Of a stretch of 9,522 bases of DNA, positions 1 through 6,404 are shown piece after piece (the stretch's first letter is position 1; the number at the start of each line of letters is the position of its first letter). Under the pieces are notes generated by a model. The model searched no databases, was not told the origin of the DNA, and worked only from the letters and a program-made list of their open reading frames with translations. The stretch comes from an uncultured Beijerinckiaceae bacterium (GTDB taxonomy: Bacteria > Pseudomonadota > Alphaproteobacteria > Rhizobiales > Beijerinckiaceae). The translations under genes and the position numbers were made by a program. The stretch is from contig CALMGA010000239.1 of NCBI GenBank assembly GCA_937863205.1, positions 1 through 9,522 of the forward strand, given 5' to 3'.

Positions 1-1509
1 GCCGGCATCCACATGATCTTCGTCACCGCCGGCATGGGCGGCGGCACCGGCACCGGCGCCGCCCCGGTGATCGCCCGCATCGCCCGCGAGATGGGCATCC
101 TGACCGTCGGCGTCGTCACCAAGCCCTTCCAGTTCGAGGGGCAGAAGCGGATGCGCATCGCCGAATCCGGCATCGCCGAGCTGCACAAGGCGGTCGACAC
201 CCTCATCACCATCCCCAACCAGAACCTGTTCCGCATCGCCAACGAGAAGACCACCTTCGCCGACGCCTTCTCGATGGCCGACCAGGTGCTGTACTCCGGC
301 GTCGCCTGCATCACCGACCTGATGGTCAAGGAAGGCCTGATCAACCTCGACTTCGCCGACGTCCGCGCCATCATGCGCGAGATGGGCAAGGCGATGATGG
401 GCACGGGCGAAGCCTCCGGCGACAAGCGCGCCATCCTCGCCGCCGAGGCCGCGATCGCCAATCCGCTGCTCGACGAAGTGTCGATGAAGGGCGCCAAGGG
501 GCTGCTGATCTCGATCACCGGCGGCAACGACCTCACCCTCTACGAGGTGGACGAGGCGGCGAGCCGCATCCGCCAGGAGGTCGACGAGGACGCCAACATC
601 ATCCTGGGCGCCACCTTCGACGAGTCGCTCGACGGCATCGTGCGCGTGTCGGTGGTCGCCACCGGCATCGACAAGGTCGCCGACAGCCGCGAGCTCGCCG
701 CCGCCGAAGCGCGCATCGCCGACGCCGCCGCGAGACTTCGCGCCCAGTCGGACGCGCGCCGGCACGATGCCGGCGCGCAGCTGGCGCCCCCGGCCCAGCC
801 GGCCATCAGCTACCACCACGAGCCTGCCGCCCTATCCCATCCCGGCCATGCCGGCCATCTCCAGCAGGCCGCGCCGCACCCGACGGCCCACCCCGGCCAT
901 GCCGCACCGGCGATGCTGGCGCCGCCCTCCTACGCGGCGGGCGCGGGCTCGGCCGGCGTGCACCTCCAGCCGGTCCACCAGCAGCCGGCACAGGCCTATG
1001 CGGAAACGCCCCGCCCGATGCACCGCGAGCCCGAGCGCTACGATGCCGGCCCCTACATTCCCCCGGCGCCGGAAACGCCGATGGTGCGCCAGCAGCGCAT
1101 GCCCGACATCAACGACCTGCCGATGCCGGTGCAGAACCAGATCCGCCAGCAGTATGCCAGCGGTGATACCAGCGACGTGAAGCGGCGCACCCTGCTCGAG
1201 CGCCTCGCCGCCTTCGGCATGAGCCGCCAGGACGAGAACGGCCAGATGATCCCCGGCTCGGCGCAGGCGGGGAGCCAGCATCCGGCCTCGCAGCCGCACG
1301 CCCCGCAGCTCGGCTACCAGCCGGCGGCGCATGCCCGTCCGCCGGCGCCGGCCCACCCCGATTACGCCAAGCGCGCCCCGGCGCCGGGCCACGCACCCCA
1401 GCGCCCCAGCGCCCAGTCGCTCGACAGCCACGGTCGCCCGGTGCCGATGCGCCAGAGCGAGGACGACCAGCTCGAAATCCCCGCTTTCCTCCGGCGGCAG
1501 ACGAACTGA
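1..1509 (+). CDS. ftsZ: Cell division protein FtsZ, 5'-truncated by window edge
   Basis: FtsZ is the tubulin-like GTPase that polymerises into the cytoplasmic division ring. The frame is open from base 1, so the gene starts upstream; by comparison with E. coli FtsZ roughly the first 95 residues are missing. Visible features are the GTP-binding glycine loop GGGTGTG (about 49-69), the synergy-loop region with NLDFADVR (about 346-369) and the rest of the C-terminal GTPase subdomain to about base 680. After it comes a linker of roughly 250 residues rich in Pro, Ala, Gln and His. It contains a conserved island ([12 protein letters not shown], then [11 protein letters not shown]) and ends in the C-terminal peptide EIPAFLRRQ, which in this family binds membrane tethers such as FtsA. 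The linker has 17 histidines, including two HPGHA units. The stop is TGA at 1507-1509. Identification is very secure. Confidence 0.98.
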   Translation, partial: AGIHMIFVTAGMGGGTGTGAAPVIARIAREMGILTVGVVTKPFQFEGQKRMRIAESGIAELHKAVDTLITIPNQNLFRIANEKTTFADAFSMADQVLYSGVACITDLMVKEGLINLDFADVRAIMREMGKAMMGTGEASGDKRAILAAEAAIANPLLDEVSMKGAKGLLISITGGNDLTLYEVDEAASRIRQEVDEDANIILGATFDESLDGIVRVSVVATGIDKVADSRELAAAEARIADAAARLRAQSDARRHDAGAQLAPPAQPAISYHHEPAALSHPGHAGHLQQAAPHPTAHPGHAAPAMLAPPSYAAGAGSAGVHLQPVHQQPAQAYAETPRPMHREPERYDAGPYIPPAPETPMVRQQRMPDINDLPMPVQNQIRQQYASGDTSDVKRRTLLERLAAFGMSRQDENGQMIPGSAQAGSQHPASQPHAPQLGYQPAAHARPPAPAHPDYAKRAPAPGHAPQRPSAQSLDSHGRPVPMRQSEDDQLEIPAFLRRQTN

Positions 1510-1532
1510 GGGCCGGTCCGGCGAACAACGAC

Positions 1533-1566
1533 GGCAAGGGCGGACAATCGCAGCCCCCGCCCTGCC
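1533..1566 (+). terminator. Candidate hairpin downstream of ftsZ
   Basis: The arms GGCAAGGGCGG (1533-1543) and CCGCCCTGCC (1557-1566) can pair with one bulged A, leaving a 13-nt loop, 24 bases after the ftsZ stop. No T-tract follows, so this is at best a weak or Rho-assisted terminator. Such stems arise easily in high-GC DNA. Confidence 0.3.
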
Positions 1567-1668
1567 GAACAGACCACGGTGCCGGCCCCGCAGCGCTCCG
1601 GCACCCGTGCCGGCTTCACGCGTCGGCGACCGCGTTTCGCATTCGTCGTGGCATTTCAGCCTCAGTGC

Positions 1669-1681
1669 GGCGTTAAACGCC
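1669..1681. promoter_or_regulatory. Perfect 13-bp palindrome upstream of bamD
   Basis: GGCGTT-A-AACGCC is a perfect inverted repeat around a single central base, about 120 bp before the bamD start. It is the most AT-containing symmetric element of the intergenic region and could be an operator for a dimeric regulator. I do not recognise it as a known site, and chance occurrence is possible. Confidence 0.2.
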
Positions 1682-1802
1682 CGGCGGCACCGTGACCGCC
1701 ACATTTACGCCGCCGCCCTTGCCGAGCTTCAGGTCTCGGACCGGCGGTTTGCCGGCCGAGAGCTTCGCGCCGATCCCCCCGGCCCTCGCCCAAGAGTGTT
1801 CC

Positions 1803-2705
1803 ATGCTCCTGCCGTTTCCTGGTGACGCATCCCGAACCCGGCGTGCCGCCGCTCGCCTGACGATTGGTCTGCTGGCGACAGCCGCCCTGCTCGGACCCGC
1901 CCGCGCCGACTGGATGGACAGCCTCAATCCGACGAAATGGTTCGGCGACGAGAAGTACGAAACCAAGGTCCTGTCCGACCCGCCCGCGACCGACCTTTAC
2001 AGGAAGGGCGTGACCGAGCTGGAGAAGCGCGATTTCGAGAGCTCGGCCAAGACCTTCACCCGGCTGGAGAAGGCCTATCCTTATTCGCAGTACCAGCGGA
2101 AGGGGCTGCTGATGGCGACCTTCACCCAGTACCAGGACAAGAAGTACGACGACGCGATCGGCTCGGCGAAGCGTTACCTCACCTTGTACCCGAACTCGCC
2201 CGACTCGCCCTACGTGACCTACCTCGAAGGCATGTCGTATTACAACCAGATGCCGGACGTGAACCACGACCTCGACCGGGCGGAAAAGGCCATCGAGGTG
2301 TTCAACACCATCGTGAGCAAGTACGGCGACTCGGAATACGCCGCCGATGCCCGCTACAAGTCCGACGTCGCCAAGGACCAGCTCGCCGGCCAGGAGATGA
2401 CGGTCGGGCGGTACTACCTCAACCGCGGCGAATACACGGCCGCGATCAACCGGTTCCGCACCGTGCTGGCCAAATACCAGACGACGCGGCAGTCCGAGGA
2501 GGCGCTGGAGCGCCTGACCGAATCCTACCTCGCGCTCGGCCTGCCGCAGGAAGCGCAGACCGCCGCCGCCGTGCTCGGCCACAACTTCCCGAACTCGGAA
2601 TGGTACAAGAAGGCCTTCAGCCTGCTGCAGAGCGGCGGCCTCGCGCCCAGCGAGGACAAGGGCTCCTGGATTTCCAAGACCTTCAAGGGCCTGAAGGTCG
2701 GCTGA
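1803..2705 (+). CDS. bamD: Outer membrane protein assembly factor BamD, atypical signal
   Basis: BamD is the essential TPR-like periplasmic subunit of the BAM complex, which inserts beta-barrel proteins into the outer membrane with BamA. The 300-residue product has an N-terminal signal (basic Arg cluster, then a hydrophobic stretch to ARA at about residue 35) followed by helical repeats. Family-typical segments include AKRYLTLYPNS, DQLAGQEMTVGRYYL, FRTVLAKYQTT, SEEALERLTESYLALGL and AAAVLGHNFPNSEWY, all close to alphaproteobacterial BamD. The ATG at 1803 was chosen because AAGAG lies 6 nt upstream and the signal peptide follows directly; the frame stays open upstream but encodes nothing recognisable. 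Oddly, the signal lacks the lipobox cysteine seen in most BamD proteins, so signal peptidase I cleavage near ARA-DW is the likelier fate. The usual downstream neighbour recN is also absent. Confidence 0.93.
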   Translation: MLLPFPGDASRTRRAAARLTIGLLATAALLGPARADWMDSLNPTKWFGDEKYETKVLSDPPATDLYRKGVTELEKRDFESSAKTFTRLEKAYPYSQYQRKGLLMATFTQYQDKKYDDAIGSAKRYLTLYPNSPDSPYVTYLEGMSYYNQMPDVNHDLDRAEKAIEVFNTIVSKYGDSEYAADARYKSDVAKDQLAGQEMTVGRYYLNRGEYTAAINRFRTVLAKYQTTRQSEEALERLTESYLALGLPQEAQTAAAVLGHNFPNSEWYKKAFSLLQSGGLAPSEDKGSWISKTFKGLKVG

Positions 2706-2720
2706 GGAGCCTCGGCCGAC
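2697..2720. terminator. Bidirectional hairpin between bamD and plsC
   Basis: The arms GTCGGCTGAG (2697-2706) and CTCGGCCGAC (2711-2720) form a 10-bp stem with one G-U pair and a GAGC tetraloop. The left arm contains the bamD stop codon, and the plsC stop codon begins two bases beyond the right arm. There is no T-tract on either side. The position between two convergent genes and the tight geometry suggest a shared terminator. Confidence 0.6.
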
Positions 2721-2722
2721 GC

Positions 2723-3532
2723 TCAGGTCGGCACGGGCGACGGATCGCGCTTGGCGACGTCGAGGTGGGGATCGGCGGCCAGCGCCTCGGCCACGAGCGC
2801 ATCGGTCGCCGTCTCGATGGCGTTCTGCAGCGCGCTCATGAAGTCGCGCTTGTTGAGGCTCATCGCCACCGCCGGCAGGAACTCGATCACCACCCGTCCC
2901 GGCCGCCGCTTCAGGCTGTGCCGGGGCCAGAACAGCCCGGTGTTGAGCGCCACCGGCGTGCACGGGACCTTGCCGTTGTTGCACAACAGCGCCACGCCGG
3001 GCTTGTAGGCTGGCGGCGCGCCCACCGGCTGGCGCGTGCCCTCGGGAAAGATCACCACCGAGCGACCCGCCGCCAACGCCCGGCCGACGGCCTGCTGCAG
3101 TTTCGGCAGCACGCCAGCGCGCCGGCCGCGATCGATGGCGATCTGCCCCGTCCCCTTGAGGTACCAGCCGAAGAACGGGATCACGGTCAGCTCGCGCTTG
3201 AGCACGTAGGTGAAGTCGCCGAGGATGGCGATCAAGGCGAAGGTTTCGAGAAAGGACTGGTGCTTCACCGCCAGGATCGCCGCCCCGGTCGGCCTGTGCT
3301 GCAGGCCGCGGAACTCGACCCTGGTGCCGCAGATCCACCGCAGCAGGGCGAGGCACACCCTTGCCCACACGCGCACCCAGACGAGGGTGGCTGCGCGCGG
3401 CATCAGCAGGAACGGCAGCCCGACCACCATCAGCAGCGCGAAGGCCGCGTAGAAGACGACCTGAAACACCGCCGATCTCACGATCACCAACGCGTCGCGG
3501 GAGTGGCCGCGGCCGCGCGCTTCTTCTTCCAC
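2723..3532 (-). CDS. plsC: 1-acyl-sn-glycerol-3-phosphate acyltransferase (PlsC family)
   Basis: PlsC acylates lysophosphatidic acid at the sn-2 position to give phosphatidic acid, the precursor of membrane phospholipids, at the inner membrane. The 269-residue protein has a hydrophobic N-terminal segment (about residues 22-44) that should anchor it. The acyltransferase motifs follow in order: KHQSFLE (90-96), a segment ending GQIAIDRG (129-136), FPEGTRQ (162-168) and VPCTPVALNTG (189-199). The catalytic HX4D motif reads H91-X4-E96, with Glu in place of Asp. The start is GTG, supported by AGGGAG nine bases upstream; an internal GTG nearby has no such site. The gene converges on bamD and is divergent from yqaA. 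The family call is secure, but exact substrate preference cannot be read from sequence. Confidence 0.92.
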   Translation of the reverse strand: MEEEARGRGHSRDALVIVRSAVFQVVFYAAFALLMVVGLPFLLMPRAATLVWVRVWARVCLALLRWICGTRVEFRGLQHRPTGAAILAVKHQSFLETFALIAILGDFTYVLKRELTVIPFFGWYLKGTGQIAIDRGRRAGVLPKLQQAVGRALAAGRSVVIFPEGTRQPVGAPPAYKPGVALLCNNGKVPCTPVALNTGLFWPRHSLKRRPGRVVIEFLPAVAMSLNKRDFMSALQNAIETATDALVAEALAADPHLDVAKRDPSPVPT

Positions 3533-3803
3533 GCGCGTAAGCTCCCTGCGCTCCCGCGCTCCTGCCGGTTGTCGCGGCAGGCCGAAAGGCGGGGCGTGCG
3601 CGCGACGCTACCCGAAACACGGCGGGCGTCGAGGGGCGGAGACCCGATACTGGCCAAAGGATCGCCCGGCGTGGCAAGGAAGCCGCAACCCACCCGCGCT
3701 AGAAGGCACAAGTCCCGCCCGACGCCAACATCATCGAGCCGAACCGGGGCGACGGCATGGTAGCACGGCACCGATCGGCTCGCTCGACCAACCCGGATCT
3801 TCG
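3533..3803. other. Divergent intergenic region plsC-yqaA
   Basis: These 271 bp should hold the promoters of both plsC (leftward) and yqaA (rightward). I cannot identify convincing -35 and -10 boxes. A stem CCTGCCG (3561-3567) / CGGCAGG (3575-3581) with a 7-nt loop lies near the plsC side; it is short and could be a 5'-leader structure, an operator or chance. No credible gene is present: the open frames here run antisense or into plsC with no family resemblance. Confidence 0.5.
3542..3547 (-). promoter_or_regulatory. Ribosome binding site deciding the plsC GTG start
   Basis: On the minus strand AGGGAG stands nine bases before the GTG at 3532. It is the only good Shine-Dalgarno match near the 5' end of the gene and supports the non-ATG start. 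Confidence 0.55.
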
Positions 3804-4463
3804 ATGACCGACCACACTCCCGCCGCTCCCGTGATGCTCGACCCGGCCCTGCCCGGGCGCGGCGACGGCCCGACCAATAGCCCGACTAGGCGCCTGTACC
3901 GCTGGACCATGGCGCTGGCGGAAACGCGGTACGCGCCGCTCGCGCTCGGCGTGATCGCCTTCTGCGAAAGCTCGTTCTTTCCCGTGCCGCCCGACGTGAT
4001 CCTGGTGCCGATGTCGCTGGCGCGGCCCCAACGGGCTTGGCTTTACGCCGTGATCTGCACGCTCGGGTCGGTGCTCGGCGCCCTGCTCGGCTACGCCATC
4101 GGGGCGCTGCTCTACAAGACGATCGGGCACTGGCTGATCCACCTCTACGGCTACGACACCCGGATCGCCGACCTGCGCACCTTCTTCGCCCGCTGGGGCT
4201 GGGCCTTTATCCTGGTGAAGGGGCTGACCCCGATCCCCTTCAAGCTCGTCACCATCTTCTGCGGCCTCGTGTCCTACAACCTGCCGCTGTTCGTGCTGTT
4301 GTGCGCGGTGACGCGGGGCGCGCGCTTCTTCGCGCTGGCGGTGCTGCTCACCCTGTTCGGCGAAAAGATCAAGGGCTTGCTGGAGCGCTTCTTCGGCGTC
4401 TTCATGGCTCTGCTGGTGGTGATCGCGGTGGCCGGCTTCGTGATCGCCGCCAAGGTCATCTGA
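3804..4463 (+). CDS. yqaA: YqaA/DedA-family (VTT domain) inner-membrane protein
   Basis: This 219-residue polytopic membrane protein belongs to the YqaA branch (COG1238) of the SNARE-associated/VTT (DedA) superfamily. DedA relatives affect membrane homeostasis, and some act as lipid or undecaprenyl-phosphate carriers; the role of the YqaA branch is not settled. After a polar N-terminus of about 35 residues come family features: FCESSFFPVPPDV (53-65), a glycine-rich hydrophobic segment GSVLGALLGYAIG (88-100), VKGLTPIPFK (138-147) with the characteristic basic/Pro pattern, and TRGARFF (170-176). A final hydrophobic helix occupies about residues 198-216. The ATG at 3804 has only a weak GGA upstream. 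dsbB follows after 15 bp, so the two are probably co-transcribed, an arrangement I recall from other alphaproteobacteria. Confidence 0.88.
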   Translation: MTDHTPAAPVMLDPALPGRGDGPTNSPTRRLYRWTMALAETRYAPLALGVIAFCESSFFPVPPDVILVPMSLARPQRAWLYAVICTLGSVLGALLGYAIGALLYKTIGHWLIHLYGYDTRIADLRTFFARWGWAFILVKGLTPIPFKLVTIFCGLVSYNLPLFVLLCAVTRGARFFALAVLLTLFGEKIKGLLERFFGVFMALLVVIAVAGFVIAAKVI

Positions 4464-4478
4464 ACCGGAGACGTCGCG

Positions 4479-5021
4479 ATGGATGCCGTTGTTGATCCCA
4501 AACCGATGGGCGCGAGCGCCGCCGGCCCGCGGGCGACGCCCGTGCGGCTGGCCGGTCTGGTGCTGGTGCTGGGCGCGGCGACGATCGCCGGCGCCTTCGC
4601 CTTTCAGCTCGCCGGCTACCTGCCCTGCGAGCTGTGCTTGAAGGAGCGCCTGCCCTTCTATGCCGGCATCGCGCTTGCCGCGGCAACCGCTGCGGTGGCG
4701 TGGCGCGGCCCGCGCTGGGCGGCCTTGGCCGGCTTCGCCGCGTTGCTCCTCCTGTACCTTGGCAGCGCCGCCTTCGGCTCCTACCACGCCGGAGTGGAAT
4801 GGGGGTTCTGGCTGGGCCCGGCCGACTGCACCGGGCCGCTCGGACGGGCGACCAGCAACGCCGACTTCCTGCACCAGTTGCAGAGCTTCAAGGCGGTGCG
4901 CTGCGACGCGGTGGCGATCCGCGTGCTCGGCCTGTCGCTGGCCGGCTGGAACGCGGTCGTCTCGCTCGGCCTCGCCGGACTGGCCGGCGCCGGGTTCGCG
5001 TCCTCGCGGCATCAACCCTGA
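4479..5021 (+). CDS. dsbB: Disulfide bond formation protein B (DsbB)
   Basis: DsbB reoxidises periplasmic DsbA and passes the electrons to membrane quinone, which sustains disulfide formation in exported proteins. The 180-residue protein has four hydrophobic segments. The first periplasmic loop carries C50-E-L-C53 followed by R57, matching the E. coli CVLC...R48 spacing. The second loop carries C117 (ADCTG) and C142 (VRCD), so all four redox cysteines are present. YHAGVEWGFW (102-111) before C117 is typical of the family. The N-terminus is about 20 residues longer than the first helix requires. CGGAG lies eight bases before the ATG. The gene follows yqaA by 15 bp and is probably in the same transcript. 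Confidence 0.93.
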   Translation: MDAVVDPKPMGASAAGPRATPVRLAGLVLVLGAATIAGAFAFQLAGYLPCELCLKERLPFYAGIALAAATAAVAWRGPRWAALAGFAALLLLYLGSAAFGSYHAGVEWGFWLGPADCTGPLGRATSNADFLHQLQSFKAVRCDAVAIRVLGLSLAGWNAVVSLGLAGLAGAGFASSRHQP

Positions 5022-5064
5022 CTTGTAAAGCTCAAGTACAAACGACGCTTGCGCAGGAACGCAC

Positions 5065-5093
5065 TTGACGCGCGCGACATTTTGTCGACCTTG
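5065..5093 (+). promoter_or_regulatory. Candidate promoter for the first paralog
   Basis: TTGACG at 5065-5070 is a good -35 match. The -10 position 17 bases later reads ACCTTG, a poor match. Transcription would begin just before the strong AGGGG ribosome binding site of the gene at 5115. The call rests on the -35 box alone. Confidence 0.3.
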
Positions 5094-5114
5094 CGTCCCC
5101 GAGGGGAAGTTATC

Positions 5115-5699
5115 ATGCGCGACGAACGATCCGGCACCGTGACGCGAATCGTCGGCGAACACCCGCCGATGCGCCGACGGGGATGGCGGACGACGGCAGC
5201 CACCGCCTCGGCGCTGCTGCTCGCGGTCGCCCTGGCTGCCGCTCCCGCGGAGGCGGAGCCCGCGCCCAAGACGATCGATGTGCCAGCCCTGCAGAAGCTG
5301 GTCGCCGGCCTCGGGCTGGAGGACACCGGCGACAAGACGACCGACGTGGTCGTCACCGGCCAGGGCAGCAACGGCTATACCGTCAGCTTCCTGCCGTCGA
5401 ACGACAAGTCCTACGTGGTCGTTTCCACGGCATGGCAAACCATCCCCAAGGACAAGCTGTCGATGCTGCCGGCAATGAAGCTGCTGGAATACAACACCAC
5501 CCACGTGTTCGGCTTTTCCCTCGGCACCGACAAGGACGACTCGAAGTTCATCATCCTGGAAAGCCACATCGATGCGCCGGCGGTGACCCCGCAATCGATG
5601 CGGCAATACATCGACATACTCGTCGCCTCAGCCGATGAAACGGCGGAGCTTTGGGACCTGGACAAGTGGACGTCGGCCAACGGGGCGAAAGCCAAGTAG
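5115..5699 (+). CDS. Exported protein of unknown function, paralog 1 (YbjN-like fold suspected)
   Basis: The product has 194 residues. A basic stretch (MRRRGWR, 19-25) and a hydrophobic core ending PAEA-EP (about residue 47) form a signal peptide, so the mature protein of about 147 residues is probably periplasmic. It has no cysteine and no membrane span after the signal. The order helix (ALQKLVAGLGLE), strands (NGYTVSFLPS, KSYVVVSTAW), helix (MLPAMKLLEYN), strands (FGFSLG, KFIILESHID), helix (TPQSMRQYIDILV) recalls YbjN and type III secretion chaperone-like domains; this is my inference from pattern, not a database match. The ATG at 5115 has AGGGG nearby; the ATG at 5169 would still leave the signal intact but has no such site. 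A related gene follows 151 bp downstream with about 65% identity over the mature part. Function is unknown. Confidence 0.8.
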   Translation: MRDERSGTVTRIVGEHPPMRRRGWRTTAATASALLLAVALAAAPAEAEPAPKTIDVPALQKLVAGLGLEDTGDKTTDVVVTGQGSNGYTVSFLPSNDKSYVVVSTAWQTIPKDKLSMLPAMKLLEYNTTHVFGFSLGTDKDDSKFIILESHIDAPAVTPQSMRQYIDILVASADETAELWDLDKWTSANGAKAK

Positions 5700-5781
5700 T
5701 CGACGAAGGCACCATCGGTCGAACGGTCCGGGGGCGCGGCCCCATCGAACGTTCGCCGTCGGCCTCGCACCATCGATCGCG

Positions 5782-5802
5782 CGTCACCAATCGCGCGTGA
5801 CG
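5782..5802. promoter_or_regulatory. Short inverted repeat between the two paralogs
   Basis: CGTCAC (5782-5787) and GTGACG (5797-5802) form a 6-bp inverted repeat with a 9-nt spacer, inside the 151-bp gap between the paralogs. It could be a weak terminator for the first gene or an operator for the second. The right arm overlaps a possible -35 box. Confidence 0.22.
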
Positions 5803-5824
5803 GGAACCGCCGACCGACGATAAC
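5797..5824 (+). promoter_or_regulatory. Candidate promoter for the second paralog
   Basis: GTGACG (5797-5802) and GATAAC (5819-5824), 16 bases apart, resemble -35 and -10 boxes 27 bases before the ATG at 5851. If real, the second paralog can be expressed separately from the first. The match is modest. Confidence 0.3.
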
Positions 5825-5850
5825 CGCTGCGGCCAAGCCAGAATCGATCC

Positions 5851-6387
5851 ATGGTCTCCGAAACGCCCGCGTTTATATTGCTCCGCTTCGCCGGCCAAAT
5901 CACGGCCGCCCTGGTCGTGGCGACCCTGGCCGTCCCGGCGGCGGCCGAAGCCCCGGCCAAGACGGTCGATGTCGCGGCCCTGCAGAAACTGGTCGCGGGT
6001 CTCGGCCTTGAGGACACGGGCGACAAGAAGGAGTACGTCACCGTCGCCGGCCAGGGCGGCAACGGCTACGCGGTCAGCTTCACGCCGTCGGACGACAAGA
6101 GCTACGTGACCGTCACGACCGGCTTCCCATCCGTCCCGAAGGACAAGATGGCGCTGATGCCGATGTTGAAGATGCTGAAGTACAACGACACGCACCTGTT
6201 CAACTTCGCCCTGGCGAGCGACAAGGACGGGAGCAGCTTCGTCGTCATGGAGGCTCACCTCGCCGCCACGGCGGTCACGCCGCAGTCCATCGATTTCCTG
6301 GTCGCCACCGCCGATGAGACGACCGAGCTTTGGGACATCGACAAATGGGCGCCGGCCAACGGGGCCAAGCCGAAATCGGACAACTGA
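5851..6387 (+). CDS. Exported protein of unknown function, paralog 2 (YbjN-like fold suspected)
   Basis: This 178-residue protein is the tandem paralog of the preceding gene. The signal peptide differs (hydrophobic core about residues 17-32, cleavage probably near AAAEA) but the mature part aligns along its whole length. Shared blocks include ALQKLVAGLGLEDTGDK, DKSYV, PKDK, AVTPQS, ADET, ELWD and DKW. By hand I count about 91 identities in about 139 aligned positions. Compared with the first copy it lacks four residues (MRQY) after TPQS and has a slightly longer charged tail. The ATG at 5851 has no clear Shine-Dalgarno sequence, unlike the first copy, so translation may be weaker or differently controlled. 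The stop lies in a palindrome shared with the convergent small gene. Function is unknown. Confidence 0.8.
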   Translation: MVSETPAFILLRFAGQITAALVVATLAVPAAAEAPAKTVDVAALQKLVAGLGLEDTGDKKEYVTVAGQGGNGYAVSFTPSDDKSYVTVTTGFPSVPKDKMALMPMLKMLKYNDTHLFNFALASDKDGSSFVVMEAHLAATAVTPQSIDFLVATADETTELWDIDKWAPANGAKPKSDN

Positions 6388-6404
6388 GGCCCGCGCCGGC
6401 CTCA
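6385..6404. terminator. Bidirectional terminator holding both stop codons
   Basis: TGAGGCC (6385-6391) and GGCCTCA (6398-6404) form a perfect 7-bp stem with a 6-nt loop. The first three bases are the stop codon of the second paralog, and the last three are the minus-strand stop codon of the 73-residue gene. On the plus strand CGTTTT follows, giving a short T-tract typical of an intrinsic terminator; the minus strand has none. Confidence 0.7.

Larger units (their letters stand above)
1510..1802. other. Intergenic region ftsZ-bamD without a gene
   Basis: This 293-bp stretch separates ftsZ from bamD. I see no credible gene in it: the open frames on both strands are extensions or antisense shadows of ftsZ and bamD. 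It contains a weak hairpin near its start and a short perfect palindrome about 120 bp before bamD. In many alphaproteobacteria lpxC lies between ftsZ and bamD; no trace of LpxC motifs is readable here. A promoter for bamD is expected, but I cannot point to convincing -35 and -10 boxes. Confidence 0.6.

Noticed and set aside
1673..1966. 97-residue minus-strand frame in the ftsZ-bamD gap
   Set aside because: It overlaps the start of bamD on the opposite strand and has no recognisable motif or good ribosome binding site; it is not a remnant of lpxC as far as I can see.
1662..3677. Very long minus-strand open frame across bamD and the plsC region
   Set aside because: It is antisense to bamD and overlaps plsC in another frame, with Arg/Gly/Pro-rich translation and no family resemblance; such frames are common in high-GC DNA.
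1937..3763. 608-codon plus-strand frame overlapping bamD and antisense to plsC
   Set aside because: It is out of frame with bamD and its translation shows no domain; bamD and plsC explain the region.
3484..3771. 95-residue minus-strand frame upstream of plsC
   Set aside because: It overlaps the plsC start in another frame, has a composition typical of chance translation and matches no family.
5021..5041. Inverted repeats TTGTA/TACAA and ACTTG/CAAGT just after dsbB
   Set aside because: The arms are only five bases and mutually exclusive, with no T-tract; too weak to call a terminator or operator.
3699..5606. Long minus-strand open frame opposite yqaA, dsbB and the first paralog
   Set aside because: The plus strand here holds clearly recognisable genes; the antisense translation is rich in His, Arg, Gln and Gly, as expected of a shadow frame.
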